Shown: positions 7,014-14,451, counted from the first letter of the stretch. The stretch: 18,893 bases of DNA from Nanobdellota archaeon (GCA_018813725.1 JAHJBD010000081.1:1-18893), one strand, 5' to 3'. The notes: generated by a model from the sequence alone, not told the origin. Numbers and translations: made by a program.

Positions 7014-7369
7014 TATTCCATAAACCCGCCACCAGATATATCCCTTTCTTCATATTTTTTAGTCATATAACTTGCTACAATGTATCCACAAACAGCTGCA
7101 GGAATTACTGTTGGTGATAACCAAATAGCACACGACCCTAGATTAGTAACAATGTCAGATATACTATCCCAATTAGCAGGTTCGGATAAAGAAGATACCC
7201 AATCACTTAAACCCTCAAATCCTAATTTATCAAACGCTTTGGCATAAATGGGTATTGTAAAAACCCCAACCATAAGACCTGCCACCCCACCAGCTACTAT
7301 TCCAGCTCGAGTGTTATACCTGCGCATCTGTGCATTATGCATTTGAATAGCTTCATGGTGCGGTTCCAT
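7010..7369 (-). CDS. small two-span membrane protein, function unknown
   Basis: A 119-residue protein that I cannot assign to a family. Residues 1-20 are polar with several histidines and methionines. A glycine-rich hydrophobic segment at 22-43 (AGIVAGGVAGLMVGVFTIPIYA) and another at about 78-101 (GSCAIWLSPTVIPAAVCGYIVAS) look like two membrane helices, joined by a loop rich in Ser, Trp and Asp. The tail is charged and ends GGGFMEY. A TATA box centred 26.5 nt before the ATG predicts a leaderless message. The stop codon overlaps the end of purF in a tail-to-tail arrangement. No role in purine metabolism is implied by this position. Confidence 0.72.
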   Translation of the reverse strand: MEPHHEAIQMHNAQMRRYNTRAGIVAGGVAGLMVGVFTIPIYAKAFDKLGFEGLSDWVSSLSEPANWDSISDIVTNLGSCAIWLSPTVIPAAVCGYIVASYMTKKYEERDISGGGFMEY

Positions 7370-7391
7370 GTGAAAAAATAATGGAAAAGAG

Positions 7392-7399
7392 TTTATATA
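7392..7399 (-). promoter_or_regulatory. TATA box of the small membrane protein gene
   Basis: The palindromic-looking TTTATATA/TATATAAA is centred 26.5 nt before the ATG at 7369, so the transcript should start at the initiation codon. It lies between that gene and the end of the S-layer-like gene, both on the minus strand. Confidence 0.6.
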
Positions 7400-7408
7400 G
7401 TTTTATAT

Positions 7409-8107
7409 TTAGGAAAACAATCCTTTGAACCAGTCAAATATCTTTACAAATACATTCTTTTTTTGCGGCTCTTTTGTAGCTTCTGGTTCAGGTGTTTGTG
7501 GGATTTCAGGTGCAGGTTGAGGAGTGACGACCGGTTCTTCTTGAACTTCAACTACTGGTTCTTCTTCCTTTTGTTCTTGTATTTTCTTTAATAACTCTTC
7601 AGTCTTCTTTGCTTCAATCTCTTCTTTTGTCGGTTCAATTATCACTTCAGTGCCAGAATATTTATTGGTTGTGAGAGATCTAACAATATCCCTGATACTT
7701 GCATCAGATGGGCTGTAGATCACCAATTGGTTTTTGTTATTTTTATTATAAAGTTTAATCAGGCCGTCTGTAAAAGTACAATCACCAGTGTAGCCCATAA
7801 TATCTTTGGTTATTGTATTTAAGCAAGGGTTACCGATGGAAATGATATCTGTTGAGTAGATGTTGCTAACTTCTGAGGTTAGCTTTCCAATACCTTGAAG
7901 CGAACCTGTTGTACTCTTGCCAAGATAGTTGATGATATCAAGCTGGGCCAAAACCTGGGATGAGGTACCTTTGTCAGCAACCACAACTGATGCTGTTATC
8001 TTGCCATCCTTTACAAAAGTGTCTTCAATGTTGCTTAGGTCACTGGCTAGTACAAAGCTCGCGCAAAGTACAAGCATGATCAAGAAGATTATTTTTTTCA
8101 TGTGCAT
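7409..8107 (-). CDS. secreted S-layer-like protein with Pro/Glu stalk
   Basis: A 232-residue exported protein. The signal peptide (MHMKKIIFLIMLVLCASFVLA) is clear. Residues about 30-60 (FVKDGKITASVVVADKGTSSQVLAQLDIINYLG) resemble the repeated 'VVGD...A..D..AA.DIA..L' unit of archaeal S-layer proteins. Two cysteines, in NPCLN and GDCTF, could form a disulfide. Residues about 160-215 form a Glu/Lys- then Pro/Glu-rich stalk, and the last 17 residues (KKNVFVKIFDWFKGLFS) are a basic amphipathic segment that could touch the membrane. It is much shorter than a lattice-forming S-layer protein. The ATG at 8107 has GGGG five bases upstream; an ATG at 8101 forms ATGA with the PurP-like stop. Either way it is coupled to that gene. 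Confidence 0.75.
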   Translation of the reverse strand: MHMKKIIFLIMLVLCASFVLASDLSNIEDTFVKDGKITASVVVADKGTSSQVLAQLDIINYLGKSTTGSLQGIGKLTSEVSNIYSTDIISIGNPCLNTITKDIMGYTGDCTFTDGLIKLYNKNNKNQLVIYSPSDASIRDIVRSLTTNKYSGTEVIIEPTKEEIEAKKTEELLKKIQEQKEEEPVVEVQEEPVVTPQPAPEIPQTPEPEATKEPQKKNVFVKIFDWFKGLFS

Positions 8108-9402
8108 ATCAACCCCAATTTATTTTGTTCAATCGCTTTCTTTATCTCCATCGCTATCCTTTCACCATAAGATATTGAGTCAATGTAAAGATATCCTGAA
8201 TATGGTGTGAACCTTGTGCCTGGGCTGCCTGGGATCCTCATACTAACATCAAATATAACTGGTTCCTCTTTGCCATCTTCTGCAGAGATTGCGCCTTGCA
8301 GTGCAAAAGGGCCGATAATTCCTGGTGCATGGATCTTCTTTGAAGTTGCTACAAACTTTTCACCAAGATCATATATCTTCTCAATGATTGATTCTTTGGT
8401 TGTAACAGCAAAATGGCCTGTTTCGACAAGCTTTGGCTGGACATATTTTAAAACTTCCAATTGGACGTCTGCAGGCAGTCTTAGCAATCCGTCCAGGTTT
8501 GTCTGTCTTCTTGCATCAGTGCCCATAAGCTCAAGTTCTTCTGTCAACGGGCTGTAGAAATAATTAAAGTTGACTTGCGCTCCCACAATGTATTCTTCGA
8601 TCACTGCTTTTTTAAGAGCTGCTTCTGTGATGATCTTTTTCTTAATCATCTCTTGGGACTTAGCTTTGTATGATTCAAAGTTATTGCAGAAGAAAAATGC
8701 TCTTTCATAACCTCTTTTTGCTTCAGCAACCTTGACTATAGCAAGCTTATCTATCTTTTGAGGTGATGAAAAGATCTTTGGTATCCTGATACCTGCTTTT
8801 TGCATTATATGATATTGGTTATTTGGAACATCCCTTTCTTCAAGCTTAAGCATTGTCCTTGTTCCAAATATGGGGACTAAGAAATGATCTTCAATATCTT
8901 TAAAGTTGCAATATACCCAAAAATACCTGTTATGTATGAAGATGGTGTTTAGCTCCCGCAGCTTTTCCTGAACTTCTTTGTTTACTATGTCTTTAAAGTC
9001 ATCTACAAGAATAATCTCGTCAACTACTCCTTTGCCGTCTCTGGACTTATAATATTGTGCATAAGTTTTTTCACGGCCTTTTTTGCAGACAGCAACTGTC
9101 CTAAACCCATTTTTTTTTGCACCTCTGCAGACATCTAATGCAGAATGTCCCCCAAGAACACCTATAGTGATGTTAGATTTGTCATAACCTTCAAGGATCT
9201 GGTCAATCTTATCCTGGTCAAGCTTGCCTGTGATCTTTTTCTTTATAATTTTTGTCTCTCTTTGCACCTCAACCTTGATGCCTTCAAAGAAATTGCTGAA
9301 CAATGGTTTTTTAGGCTTAGTTATGCTTACAGAAAGAGGTTTTGTCCGTTTTACTTTTGTAGCTTTAGCAATATGTTTTTTTACTGAAATTTTTTTAGTC
9401 AT
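8098..9402 (-). CDS. divergent PurP-like ATP-grasp protein with basic N-terminal extension
   Basis: A 434-residue paralogue of the next gene. Residues 62 onward match the PurP family (DUF1246 then DUF1297 domains): DKIDQILEGYDKSNITIGVLGGHSALDVCRGAKKNGF (65-100), VPIFGTRTMLKLEERD (176-191), IEEYIVGAQVNFNYFYSPL (268-286) and GIIGPFALQGAI. Two ATP/metal-site regions differ from canonical PurP. The glycine-rich loop is KVAEAKRGYERAFFF rather than KFxGAxGGxGYF, and the C-terminal motif is FDVSMRIPGSPGTRFTPYS rather than FEISARxxxGTN. Residues 1-60 form an extra Lys/Arg-rich tail. GGGGTGG lies six bases before the ATG, ten bases after the canonical purP stop. FAICAR synthetase activity is uncertain; a related ligase reaction is plausible. 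Confidence 0.82.
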   Translation of the reverse strand: MTKKISVKKHIAKATKVKRTKPLSVSITKPKKPLFSNFFEGIKVEVQRETKIIKKKITGKLDQDKIDQILEGYDKSNITIGVLGGHSALDVCRGAKKNGFRTVAVCKKGREKTYAQYYKSRDGKGVVDEIILVDDFKDIVNKEVQEKLRELNTIFIHNRYFWVYCNFKDIEDHFLVPIFGTRTMLKLEERDVPNNQYHIMQKAGIRIPKIFSSPQKIDKLAIVKVAEAKRGYERAFFFCNNFESYKAKSQEMIKKKIITEAALKKAVIEEYIVGAQVNFNYFYSPLTEELELMGTDARRQTNLDGLLRLPADVQLEVLKYVQPKLVETGHFAVTTKESIIEKIYDLGEKFVATSKKIHAPGIIGPFALQGAISAEDGKEEPVIFDVSMRIPGSPGTRFTPYSGYLYIDSISYGERIAMEIKKAIEQNKLGLICT

Positions 9403-9412
9403 CTTACCACCC

Positions 9413-10423
9413 CTAATAAAATATCAAATCTGTCTTATCTTCTTTTATGGCTAATTTGATCTCACTTGCTATCCTTCTGCCTGTTGACATAGGCACATCA
9501 TATTTCAGCCAGGTATACGGGCTCCCATTAGTGAAAGGATTTGTACCAGCAACTATCCTTGCAGATATTTCAAAACAATAAATTTCCTGATCAGGTGTTA
9601 TTACGCATTCAAGGCAGAATGGTCCGAACAAACCTGGCGGCGCAATATTTTGACTTTCTTTTACTGTGTTTTCGCCCATCTCGATTATCTTTGGAAGCAA
9701 AGATTCCCGGACTACCAGCGGCAGGTTGCCTACTATCACGTAGCTTGGGTCTATCTTTGGAAGTGCGATCTGGTCTCTTGCAGAAACTCGGCCTAAAGAA
9801 TCAACATTGCTCTCATACCTCTTGTCAAAGCTCATAACCCCTAGTTCTTTTGTGATCGGAGAATAGAAATAATGGATATAACAAGGTACACCCAAGATGT
9901 ATTCCTGGATTACATAGTCTTCTTCGCCAGGATGAAGCTTGATCTTCTTTGCAAAATCCCTCTTATGTTTTGCAAGGAAATACCCTGCTCCGCCACCAGC
10001 ACCGTGGAACTTGACTATCACTGGCCTATCGATCTCATCTGGAGTGTTAAAGATGTGCGGCATCTTTAGCCCTGCTTTGAGCAGCCACTGCCTTTCCATT
10101 GTCCTGTTAGATTCCCAATTTAGAATTTTCTTATTACCAAAATAGGGTACTTGTAATTTTTCAACCTTGTCTGGTCCGATATAAGCGATAAAGGAAGCAT
10201 GAGGTATTATGACAGCATTCTCTTTTATGAGCTGTTTTTCAACTTCAAAGAACTCATCATAACTGTTCATCATTATGATCTTATCTGCTACTGGAAACAT
10301 CTTGTAAGGCTTTTCTTTGCCTTTCAAACAAACGCAGATAGTCTCAAATCCTTCGTCTTTGGCACCTTTCAATATCTGTAATGCAGAATGCGAACCTATT
10401 GTGGCTATTTTGTGTTTTACCAT
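9413..10423 (-). CDS. purP: formate-dependent AICAR ligase (FAICAR synthetase)
   Basis: A 336-residue canonical PurP, which converts AICAR, formate and ATP to FAICAR without folate; this is the archaeal replacement for the PurH transformylase. Family segments include IATIGSHSALQILKGAKDEGFETICVC (6-32), VPYFGNKKILNWESNR (92-107), the glycine-rich ATP loop VKFHGAGGGAGYFLA (137-151), IQEYILGVPCYIHYFYSP (172-189), KRYESNVDSLGRV, and the metal-binding FEISARIVAGTNPF (284-297). I chose the ATG at 10423, giving MVKHKIATIGSHS. TTTAAA centred 26.5 nt before it indicates a leaderless mRNA, and the frame upstream to 10447 lacks conserved sequence. It is followed by its divergent paralogue ten bases on. 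Confidence 0.94.
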   Translation of the reverse strand: MVKHKIATIGSHSALQILKGAKDEGFETICVCLKGKEKPYKMFPVADKIIMMNSYDEFFEVEKQLIKENAVIIPHASFIAYIGPDKVEKLQVPYFGNKKILNWESNRTMERQWLLKAGLKMPHIFNTPDEIDRPVIVKFHGAGGGAGYFLAKHKRDFAKKIKLHPGEEDYVIQEYILGVPCYIHYFYSPITKELGVMSFDKRYESNVDSLGRVSARDQIALPKIDPSYVIVGNLPLVVRESLLPKIIEMGENTVKESQNIAPPGLFGPFCLECVITPDQEIYCFEISARIVAGTNPFTNGSPYTWLKYDVPMSTGRRIASEIKLAIKEDKTDLIFY

Positions 10424-10446
10424 AGGAAATGAAAAGACTTCTAACA

Positions 10447-10452
10447 TTTAAA
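10447..10452 (-). promoter_or_regulatory. TATA box of purP
   Basis: TTTAAA is centred 26.5 nt before the ATG at 10423, supporting that start and a leaderless message. The end of the TrmB-like gene at 10497 is only about 45 bp upstream, so read-through from that gene is also possible. Confidence 0.5.
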
Positions 10453-10496
10453 GGTTTTGGTTTTTGAAGGGGGAGTATAGAGTGCTATAGAGGGAG

Positions 10497-12032
10497 CTAA
10501 GCAGGGTGGCTTTGGTTTTTAAGCAGCCCAAAATATTTCCTGTAATCATCAGCTATTTTCTGGTTATCTACAAGGAAGACAATCATATCATCCCATAGCA
10601 CATGGGCAACCTTATTTGCGAACACCCAGATTACCATTGGGCTCTTGAATTCTTTTGGAAGGTAATGGACTTCTGAATTAGGGAGTGAGTTAAAATCAGA
10701 ACCTTTGGTGTCCTCGGTGCTTAGATGATGTCTTCTAATACCTTGCTCTGCTCTTTTCTTATCCCATTCTTGGAAGTATTTAGGATGGGTCTTTGTGATT
10801 GCACTGTTTGCTCCAATCAGGTAAAGGTCTTTGTTTTCTTTCAATACCTCTTCACATAGTGAGACAATACCTTCTTTTCCGCTAAGGACCATAGTATCTT
10901 GCTTCCAAAGATGATCAAAGTATGTCCTAAAGGCATCAACAACATCTTTTCTTTGTATCAGAAAACCTATCGGTTTCTTTGACCATAACGAGATGTACAA
11001 TTTATCTCCATAAAAGGTCATCTGGAGCGGAGACTTGAAATCAGGAGGAAGGAATTTTAATTCAGCAGGTTCAAGAGCAAGGTTTTCAGATAGGTGCCGC
11101 ATGCTGTGGTTAAGAAGCAGATTTACTTTAATCCCTTTCTCATGCCTTTTTTTATGATAGTCTTTAAAATAGTCAGTAAGTGACGGCTCAATACCAGTAT
11201 TGCCGTTAAGCACATAATACTCCTCACTTGGTTTTAAGTCTGTGAGGATATTATCAAAAAAGGTTGTTGCATCATTACCTTCAAATGCAGAGATCTTCTG
11301 GTCCCATAAAGTGTTGAAATATGCTCTGAACGAGTCAGTTGCATCTTGGTTTTCGATCCTAAAAAAGGTACGTTCATTGGGTAGGCTTATCAACGTCTTG
11401 TTGCTATAGATAAGGAATACACCAGGTGTAACAACGTTTCCAGGGAGATATCTGATATTGGTCTTTGGGATCAGTGCGAGCTCTTCTCCGACTGTCTTTG
11501 CAGCAAAGTTTAGCAATATATCAGCATGGATACGTGCCTTGGCCCTATCTTGATGAAAATTCACGATCATCCTTCTGAATTCTGGATCAAATTTGGATAT
11601 ACCCATGACTAATAATCTTTCACCTGGCTTTAAGATGGTGATTATATCCCTAAAAGCAGTCTTAAACCCTTTATTGCCCTTGAACACATGAGCTTCAGAC
11701 TTAAGCTCCTGAAGCTTCTGGCGCAACTCAAGCTCGGGAATGATCTCTTTTAGGTCTTGTTCCTGCTGTTCAATATTCGCTTTCCTTTCTTTAACAAGAT
11801 CAAGGATCCGAACTGGAGGTGCTGCTTCAAAATACTTTGTGTTTTCTTTTATCACAAAGCTTGCCAAGCCTTTGTTTATCAACCTGTCAAGGATCAGATA
11901 AACTTTGCTTGAAGAAACTTTAGACTTGTCAACAATAGGAGTTACAGTTGAGCTTCCAAGCTCGAGAAGCGCGAAGTACACTGCAATCTCGCCTTTGGTA
12001 AGGCCTATGTCTTCCAGGAGTTTTGTGTCCAT
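10497..12032 (-). CDS. TrmB-like regulator with three tandem effector-type domains
   Basis: A 511-residue protein. Residues 1-75 are a TrmB-type winged helix (LLEDIGLTKGEIAVYFALLELG, then VSSSKVYLILDRLINKGLASFV), followed by a dimerisation-type helix at 78-112. Three similar segments of 125-130 residues follow: about 116-245, 249-377 and 382-506. Each opens like VFKGNKGFKTAFRDII, has a central Y/HxLPxxFKSP-like stretch with strands, and ends in DSFRAYFNTLWDQ, DAFRTYFDHLWKQ or DDYRKYFGLLKNQ. TrmB regulators normally carry one such PLD-fold or sugar-binding C-terminal region. No HKD catalytic motif is visible, so I expect ligand sensing rather than hydrolysis. A TATA box 26.5 nt before the ATG predicts a leaderless mRNA. 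The ligand and target are unknown; purP downstream is a candidate. Confidence 0.82.
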   Translation of the reverse strand: MDTKLLEDIGLTKGEIAVYFALLELGSSTVTPIVDKSKVSSSKVYLILDRLINKGLASFVIKENTKYFEAAPPVRILDLVKERKANIEQQEQDLKEIIPELELRQKLQELKSEAHVFKGNKGFKTAFRDIITILKPGERLLVMGISKFDPEFRRMIVNFHQDRAKARIHADILLNFAAKTVGEELALIPKTNIRYLPGNVVTPGVFLIYSNKTLISLPNERTFFRIENQDATDSFRAYFNTLWDQKISAFEGNDATTFFDNILTDLKPSEEYYVLNGNTGIEPSLTDYFKDYHKKRHEKGIKVNLLLNHSMRHLSENLALEPAELKFLPPDFKSPLQMTFYGDKLYISLWSKKPIGFLIQRKDVVDAFRTYFDHLWKQDTMVLSGKEGIVSLCEEVLKENKDLYLIGANSAITKTHPKYFQEWDKKRAEQGIRRHHLSTEDTKGSDFNSLPNSEVHYLPKEFKSPMVIWVFANKVAHVLWDDMIVFLVDNQKIADDYRKYFGLLKNQSHPA

Positions 12033-12054
12033 ATTGATGAATAAGGGTTTGAGA

Positions 12055-12062
12055 TATATAAA
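12055..12062 (-). promoter_or_regulatory. TATA box of the TrmB-like gene
   Basis: The minus strand reads TTTATATA, centred 26.5 nt before the ATG at 12032, so transcription should begin at the start codon. Confidence 0.6.
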
Positions 12063-12075
12063 CCTTTCTACTTAA

Positions 12076-12090
12076 TCCCCCTATGGGGGA
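12076..12090. promoter_or_regulatory. C5-TAT-G5 inverted repeat between divergent promoters
   Basis: TCCCCC and GGGGGA flank TAT, a perfect 6-bp inverted repeat in an AT-rich gap. It lies between the TATA boxes of the TrmB-like gene and the divergent beta-rich protein gene. It could be the operator of the TrmB-like regulator, acting on both promoters; this is inferred from position only. Confidence 0.4.
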
Positions 12091-12115
12091 GATTATACTT
12101 AAATATGTTATCCAC

Positions 12116-12123
12116 TTTATAGT
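12116..12123 (+). promoter_or_regulatory. TATA box of the beta-rich secreted protein gene
   Basis: TTTATAGT is centred 26.5 nt before the ATG at 12146 and so supports that start over the in-frame ATG at 12083. Confidence 0.55.
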
Positions 12124-12145
12124 AGTTACTAAATGGGTGATTGAT

Positions 12146-12814
12146 ATGAAAAGAAGATATAACATGATTCGGGCAGTTGCAATGGCTGCTGCAGTATATG
12201 CTGGAGCAGGCGAGACAGAGACCTTGAATGTAGCAGTATTGCCATTGAATGAGAGGATTGCAGTAGTTGCAAAACAGTTGCAGAGGTACGACGATAATGG
12301 AAGATATGTTGATAAGAGGATGGCAGGATTATCATTAAGAGTTGCAGATGGAGTAAGTGTAGCAGTATTCCCTTATGAAGAATGGCAAAGAGGCCAGCTG
12401 GATACACAGATTGTTACAGGAGAGTTTGGGCTCAGCAAAAAACTTGGAAGGCTGCAGCTATCTGGTTTAGGAGGCATTGAATATGACCTTGATATGCATG
12501 AGGTTGCACAATATAGGGTACTTCTTAAGGCTGGATTGCCAATCGAATATAGGGGCTTTGTGATAATGCCGTATGTATCCAATTTTGCACAGTGGAACAT
12601 TGATAGAGAGCTAGTGGAAAATGCGCCTCCTGTTGGTTTAAGCTTGTCAAAAAAAGGTATCCCTTTAGAGCTATCAGTAGAGAACGGATCAAGGCACTGG
12701 CATGCAGGGTCAAGAGCTGATGACAGCTACACTGGTGTGAGCCTAAAACTAAATGTAGGCAAAGCTATGGATTTCTTAAGAAAACCAAGCAGCCATGGGA
12801 AGAGGAGAAGGTAA
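12146..12814 (+). CDS. predicted exported beta-strand-rich protein, unknown family
   Basis: A 222-residue protein that I do not recognise. The basic N-terminus MKRRYNMIRAVAMAAAVYAGAG looks like a weak signal peptide. The rest is a series of short alternating polar/apolar strands joined by Gly, Asp or Asn turns: GLSLRVADGVSVAVFPYEE, TGEFGLSKKLGRLQLSGLGGIEYDLD, YRVLLKAGLPIEYRGFVIMPYVS, VGLSLSKKGIPLELSVENG, YTGVSLKLNVG. The pattern is like a beta-barrel or large meander rather than a globular enzyme, and there are no cysteines. The C-terminus is strongly basic. The start is set by the TATA box; the upstream ATG at 12083 lies within the inverted repeat. A T-rich terminator follows. The fold is an inference from pattern alone. 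Confidence 0.6.
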   Translation: MKRRYNMIRAVAMAAAVYAGAGETETLNVAVLPLNERIAVVAKQLQRYDDNGRYVDKRMAGLSLRVADGVSVAVFPYEEWQRGQLDTQIVTGEFGLSKKLGRLQLSGLGGIEYDLDMHEVAQYRVLLKAGLPIEYRGFVIMPYVSNFAQWNIDRELVENAPPVGLSLSKKGIPLELSVENGSRHWHAGSRADDSYTGVSLKLNVGKAMDFLRKPSSHGKRRR

Positions 12815-12820
12815 ATTTAC

Positions 12821-12831
12821 TTTTTTCTTTT
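12821..12831 (+). terminator. oligo-T terminator
   Basis: TTTTTTCTTTT begins seven bases after the stop of the beta-rich protein gene. It is a typical archaeal T-stretch terminator without a stem, and it separates this gene from the next promoter. Confidence 0.5.
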
Positions 12832-12841
12832 ATATAAAATG

Positions 12842-12849
12842 ATATAAAT
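12842..12849 (+). promoter_or_regulatory. TATA box of the 12873 gene
   Basis: ATATAAAT is centred about 27 nt before the ATG at 12873 and predicts a leaderless transcript covering the two-gene unit 12873-14389. Confidence 0.55.
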
Positions 12850-12872
12850 TAGTCTCTATTCATAACACAGCT

Positions 12873-13913
12873 ATGAGAGTACCACTAAAGGTTATGCATA
12901 GAAGGTTTGAAGCGCTGGATGATATCCTTTACAATCTAGGTTTCTTTATTGATAAGACCAGGTTTGCTGCTGAAGCACCACCAGAGTCTGTGGATGCTGC
13001 TGCAAAGTATAACTATTTCCCAAGGAACTTGACTCAAAGTCATGCGAATAAGACTGTACCAGTTGAAACATTACAGTTTGTAACAGGAGAACTTAAAAGC
13101 CTAGAAAAGATAGTTAGCAAGTATTATTGCATTACTGAGCTATCATCATTACCAGAGGATTCTAAAGAGCAGATGATCGAAGAGATACAAGGAAGCGAAC
13201 ACATGAGGTATCTTAGAGGGCCTAAGGTAAAAGCTGAGGTGATCAGGGATGTTGCTAACAGCACTAACAAAGGTGAGGCGCATATCACCCGATTGTCAGC
13301 ATACCTTGCAGAGAGGCTGACTGGAATGGGAATTGAGATGACTGCAAACAATGTCAGGGATGCATTAAAACCTGCATCAGGTACAAAGTGGCTTCCAAGA
13401 GAGGCTTATCATCTGGTCAAGCACCTGCCAGCACGCGTGTTTGCAAAACGTGTGCAGAGAGAAAAGCTGACTGGTAAAGTTGATCCAAAAAGATGGCTGT
13501 ATGATGCAGCAGATAAGTATCAGTTCAGGTCTGTCAGGTATATGATGCTAGCTATTGCTGAAAAGACTGGACTTAATCCGACCAGCATAGATAGCATGAT
13601 GTCTTACCAGACAATCCCTATGAAAATCTATAAGTGTTTTCAAGGCTGGGAGAAAGAGTTTATGAAAACAGGTGACATAGGAGATTCTTATCAGTATAGG
13701 GTTGTTCCTGTAGAGCAGTTTAGACAGCTCTTACGAGAACATGGCACTAGCCACCCCACTTATCAAAGCTTGTTCCAAACGATTTCGCCTGAAGTTGGGT
13801 TCACTGTTGAGACATTAAGAGAATACATCAGCTGTAGGCCGCCAGCTCCAAATGTATCAATGGCAGCATATCGTACTGCGCAAAGCTATATTCTTAACAA
13901 CCAAAAAGTATAA
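12873..13913 (+). CDS. helical protein of unknown function
   Basis: A 346-residue soluble, basic and mostly helical protein that I cannot place in a family. It has no signal peptide or membrane span. Two stretches look like helix-turn-helix or tandem helical modules: about 120-185 (VIRDVANSTNKGEAHITRLSAYLAERLTGMGIEMTANNVRDALKP) and about 215-265 (YQFRSVRYMMLAIAEKTGLNPTSIDSMMSY). Both end with a 'xxT..NV/SI..' turn of the kind that precedes a recognition helix, so DNA binding is possible but unproven. The start is supported by the TATA spacing. The next gene begins two bases after the stop, so the pair is an operon and the two products may work together. Confidence 0.65.
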   Translation: MRVPLKVMHRRFEALDDILYNLGFFIDKTRFAAEAPPESVDAAAKYNYFPRNLTQSHANKTVPVETLQFVTGELKSLEKIVSKYYCITELSSLPEDSKEQMIEEIQGSEHMRYLRGPKVKAEVIRDVANSTNKGEAHITRLSAYLAERLTGMGIEMTANNVRDALKPASGTKWLPREAYHLVKHLPARVFAKRVQREKLTGKVDPKRWLYDAADKYQFRSVRYMMLAIAEKTGLNPTSIDSMMSYQTIPMKIYKCFQGWEKEFMKTGDIGDSYQYRVVPVEQFRQLLREHGTSHPTYQSLFQTISPEVGFTVETLREYISCRPPAPNVSMAAYRTAQSYILNNQKV

Positions 13914-13915
13914 AT

Positions 13916-14389
13916 ATGAAGAGGAGTAACAAAAACGCTATGGATGTTCAAACAACAATGAGAATAAACGAACTTGCTAAAGACCTTTTAACCAGAGGTA
14001 TGGCAGCTTCTTCTGAAGAGGCTTACAAGATGGCTGAAGGCATAATGCAAAAACAGGTTTTACCAAACAGGCCTGAAAGCGTTGTTGTTGAGAAAAGTGA
14101 GGATAAATATAGGATGTTGATCGAGAGAGTAAGTAACAGGGTAGATGACGAACTCGATAAGATGAAGCAGCAGATGCTTATAATGATCAAGGAGATCGAA
14201 AAGAATACAGCTGTTATAGCTGAGCTGAAAAACAGGCCAGTGCAAACAGTGCATCAAGCGCCGGCAAGAAAGCCAGATGTGCAGACTGAGATCAAAGCTG
14301 AGAAAAAAGAGGAGAACCATCCAAGGCAAGGAGCATTCAAGCCAGGAGATGTTGACGTAAACAAGATTTTTTACTGCGGCAACAAGTAG
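13916..14389 (+). CDS. coiled-coil protein with conserved-looking C-terminal tail, unknown function
   Basis: A 157-residue protein of unknown role. Residues about 13-48 form a helical domain (MRINELAKDLLTRGMAASSEEAYKMAEGIMQ) that resembles the short helix pairs found in small DNA-binding or antitoxin-like proteins. Residues about 65-105 form a coiled coil (YRMLIERVSNRVDDELDKMKQQMLIMIKEIEKNTAVIAEL). A flexible Pro/Lys/Glu linker leads to a compact end, GAFKPGDVDVNKIFYCGNK, which looks like a binding peptide. The ATG is two bases after the stop of the 12873 gene, so it depends on that gene's transcript. No signal peptide or membrane span is present. Confidence 0.68.
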   Translation: MKRSNKNAMDVQTTMRINELAKDLLTRGMAASSEEAYKMAEGIMQKQVLPNRPESVVVEKSEDKYRMLIERVSNRVDDELDKMKQQMLIMIKEIEKNTAVIAELKNRPVQTVHQAPARKPDVQTEIKAEKKEENHPRQGAFKPGDVDVNKIFYCGNK

Positions 14390-14423
14390 TCACTGACAGC
14401 GGATAAATTCTTATCACAAATTA

Positions 14424-14431
14424 TTTATATC
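14424..14431 (+). promoter_or_regulatory. TATA box of the sugar isomerase gene
   Basis: TTTATATC is centred 24.5 nt before the ATG at 14452, which fits a leaderless transcript. Confidence 0.55.
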
Positions 14432-14451
14432 AAAGCGTTAAGGTAAATCAT

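Noticed and set aside
12083..12145. An upstream ATG for the beta-rich protein gene
   Set aside because: It lies in the inverted repeat and upstream of the TATA box at 12116; the ATG at 12146 has the right TATA spacing and starts a basic, signal-like N-terminus.
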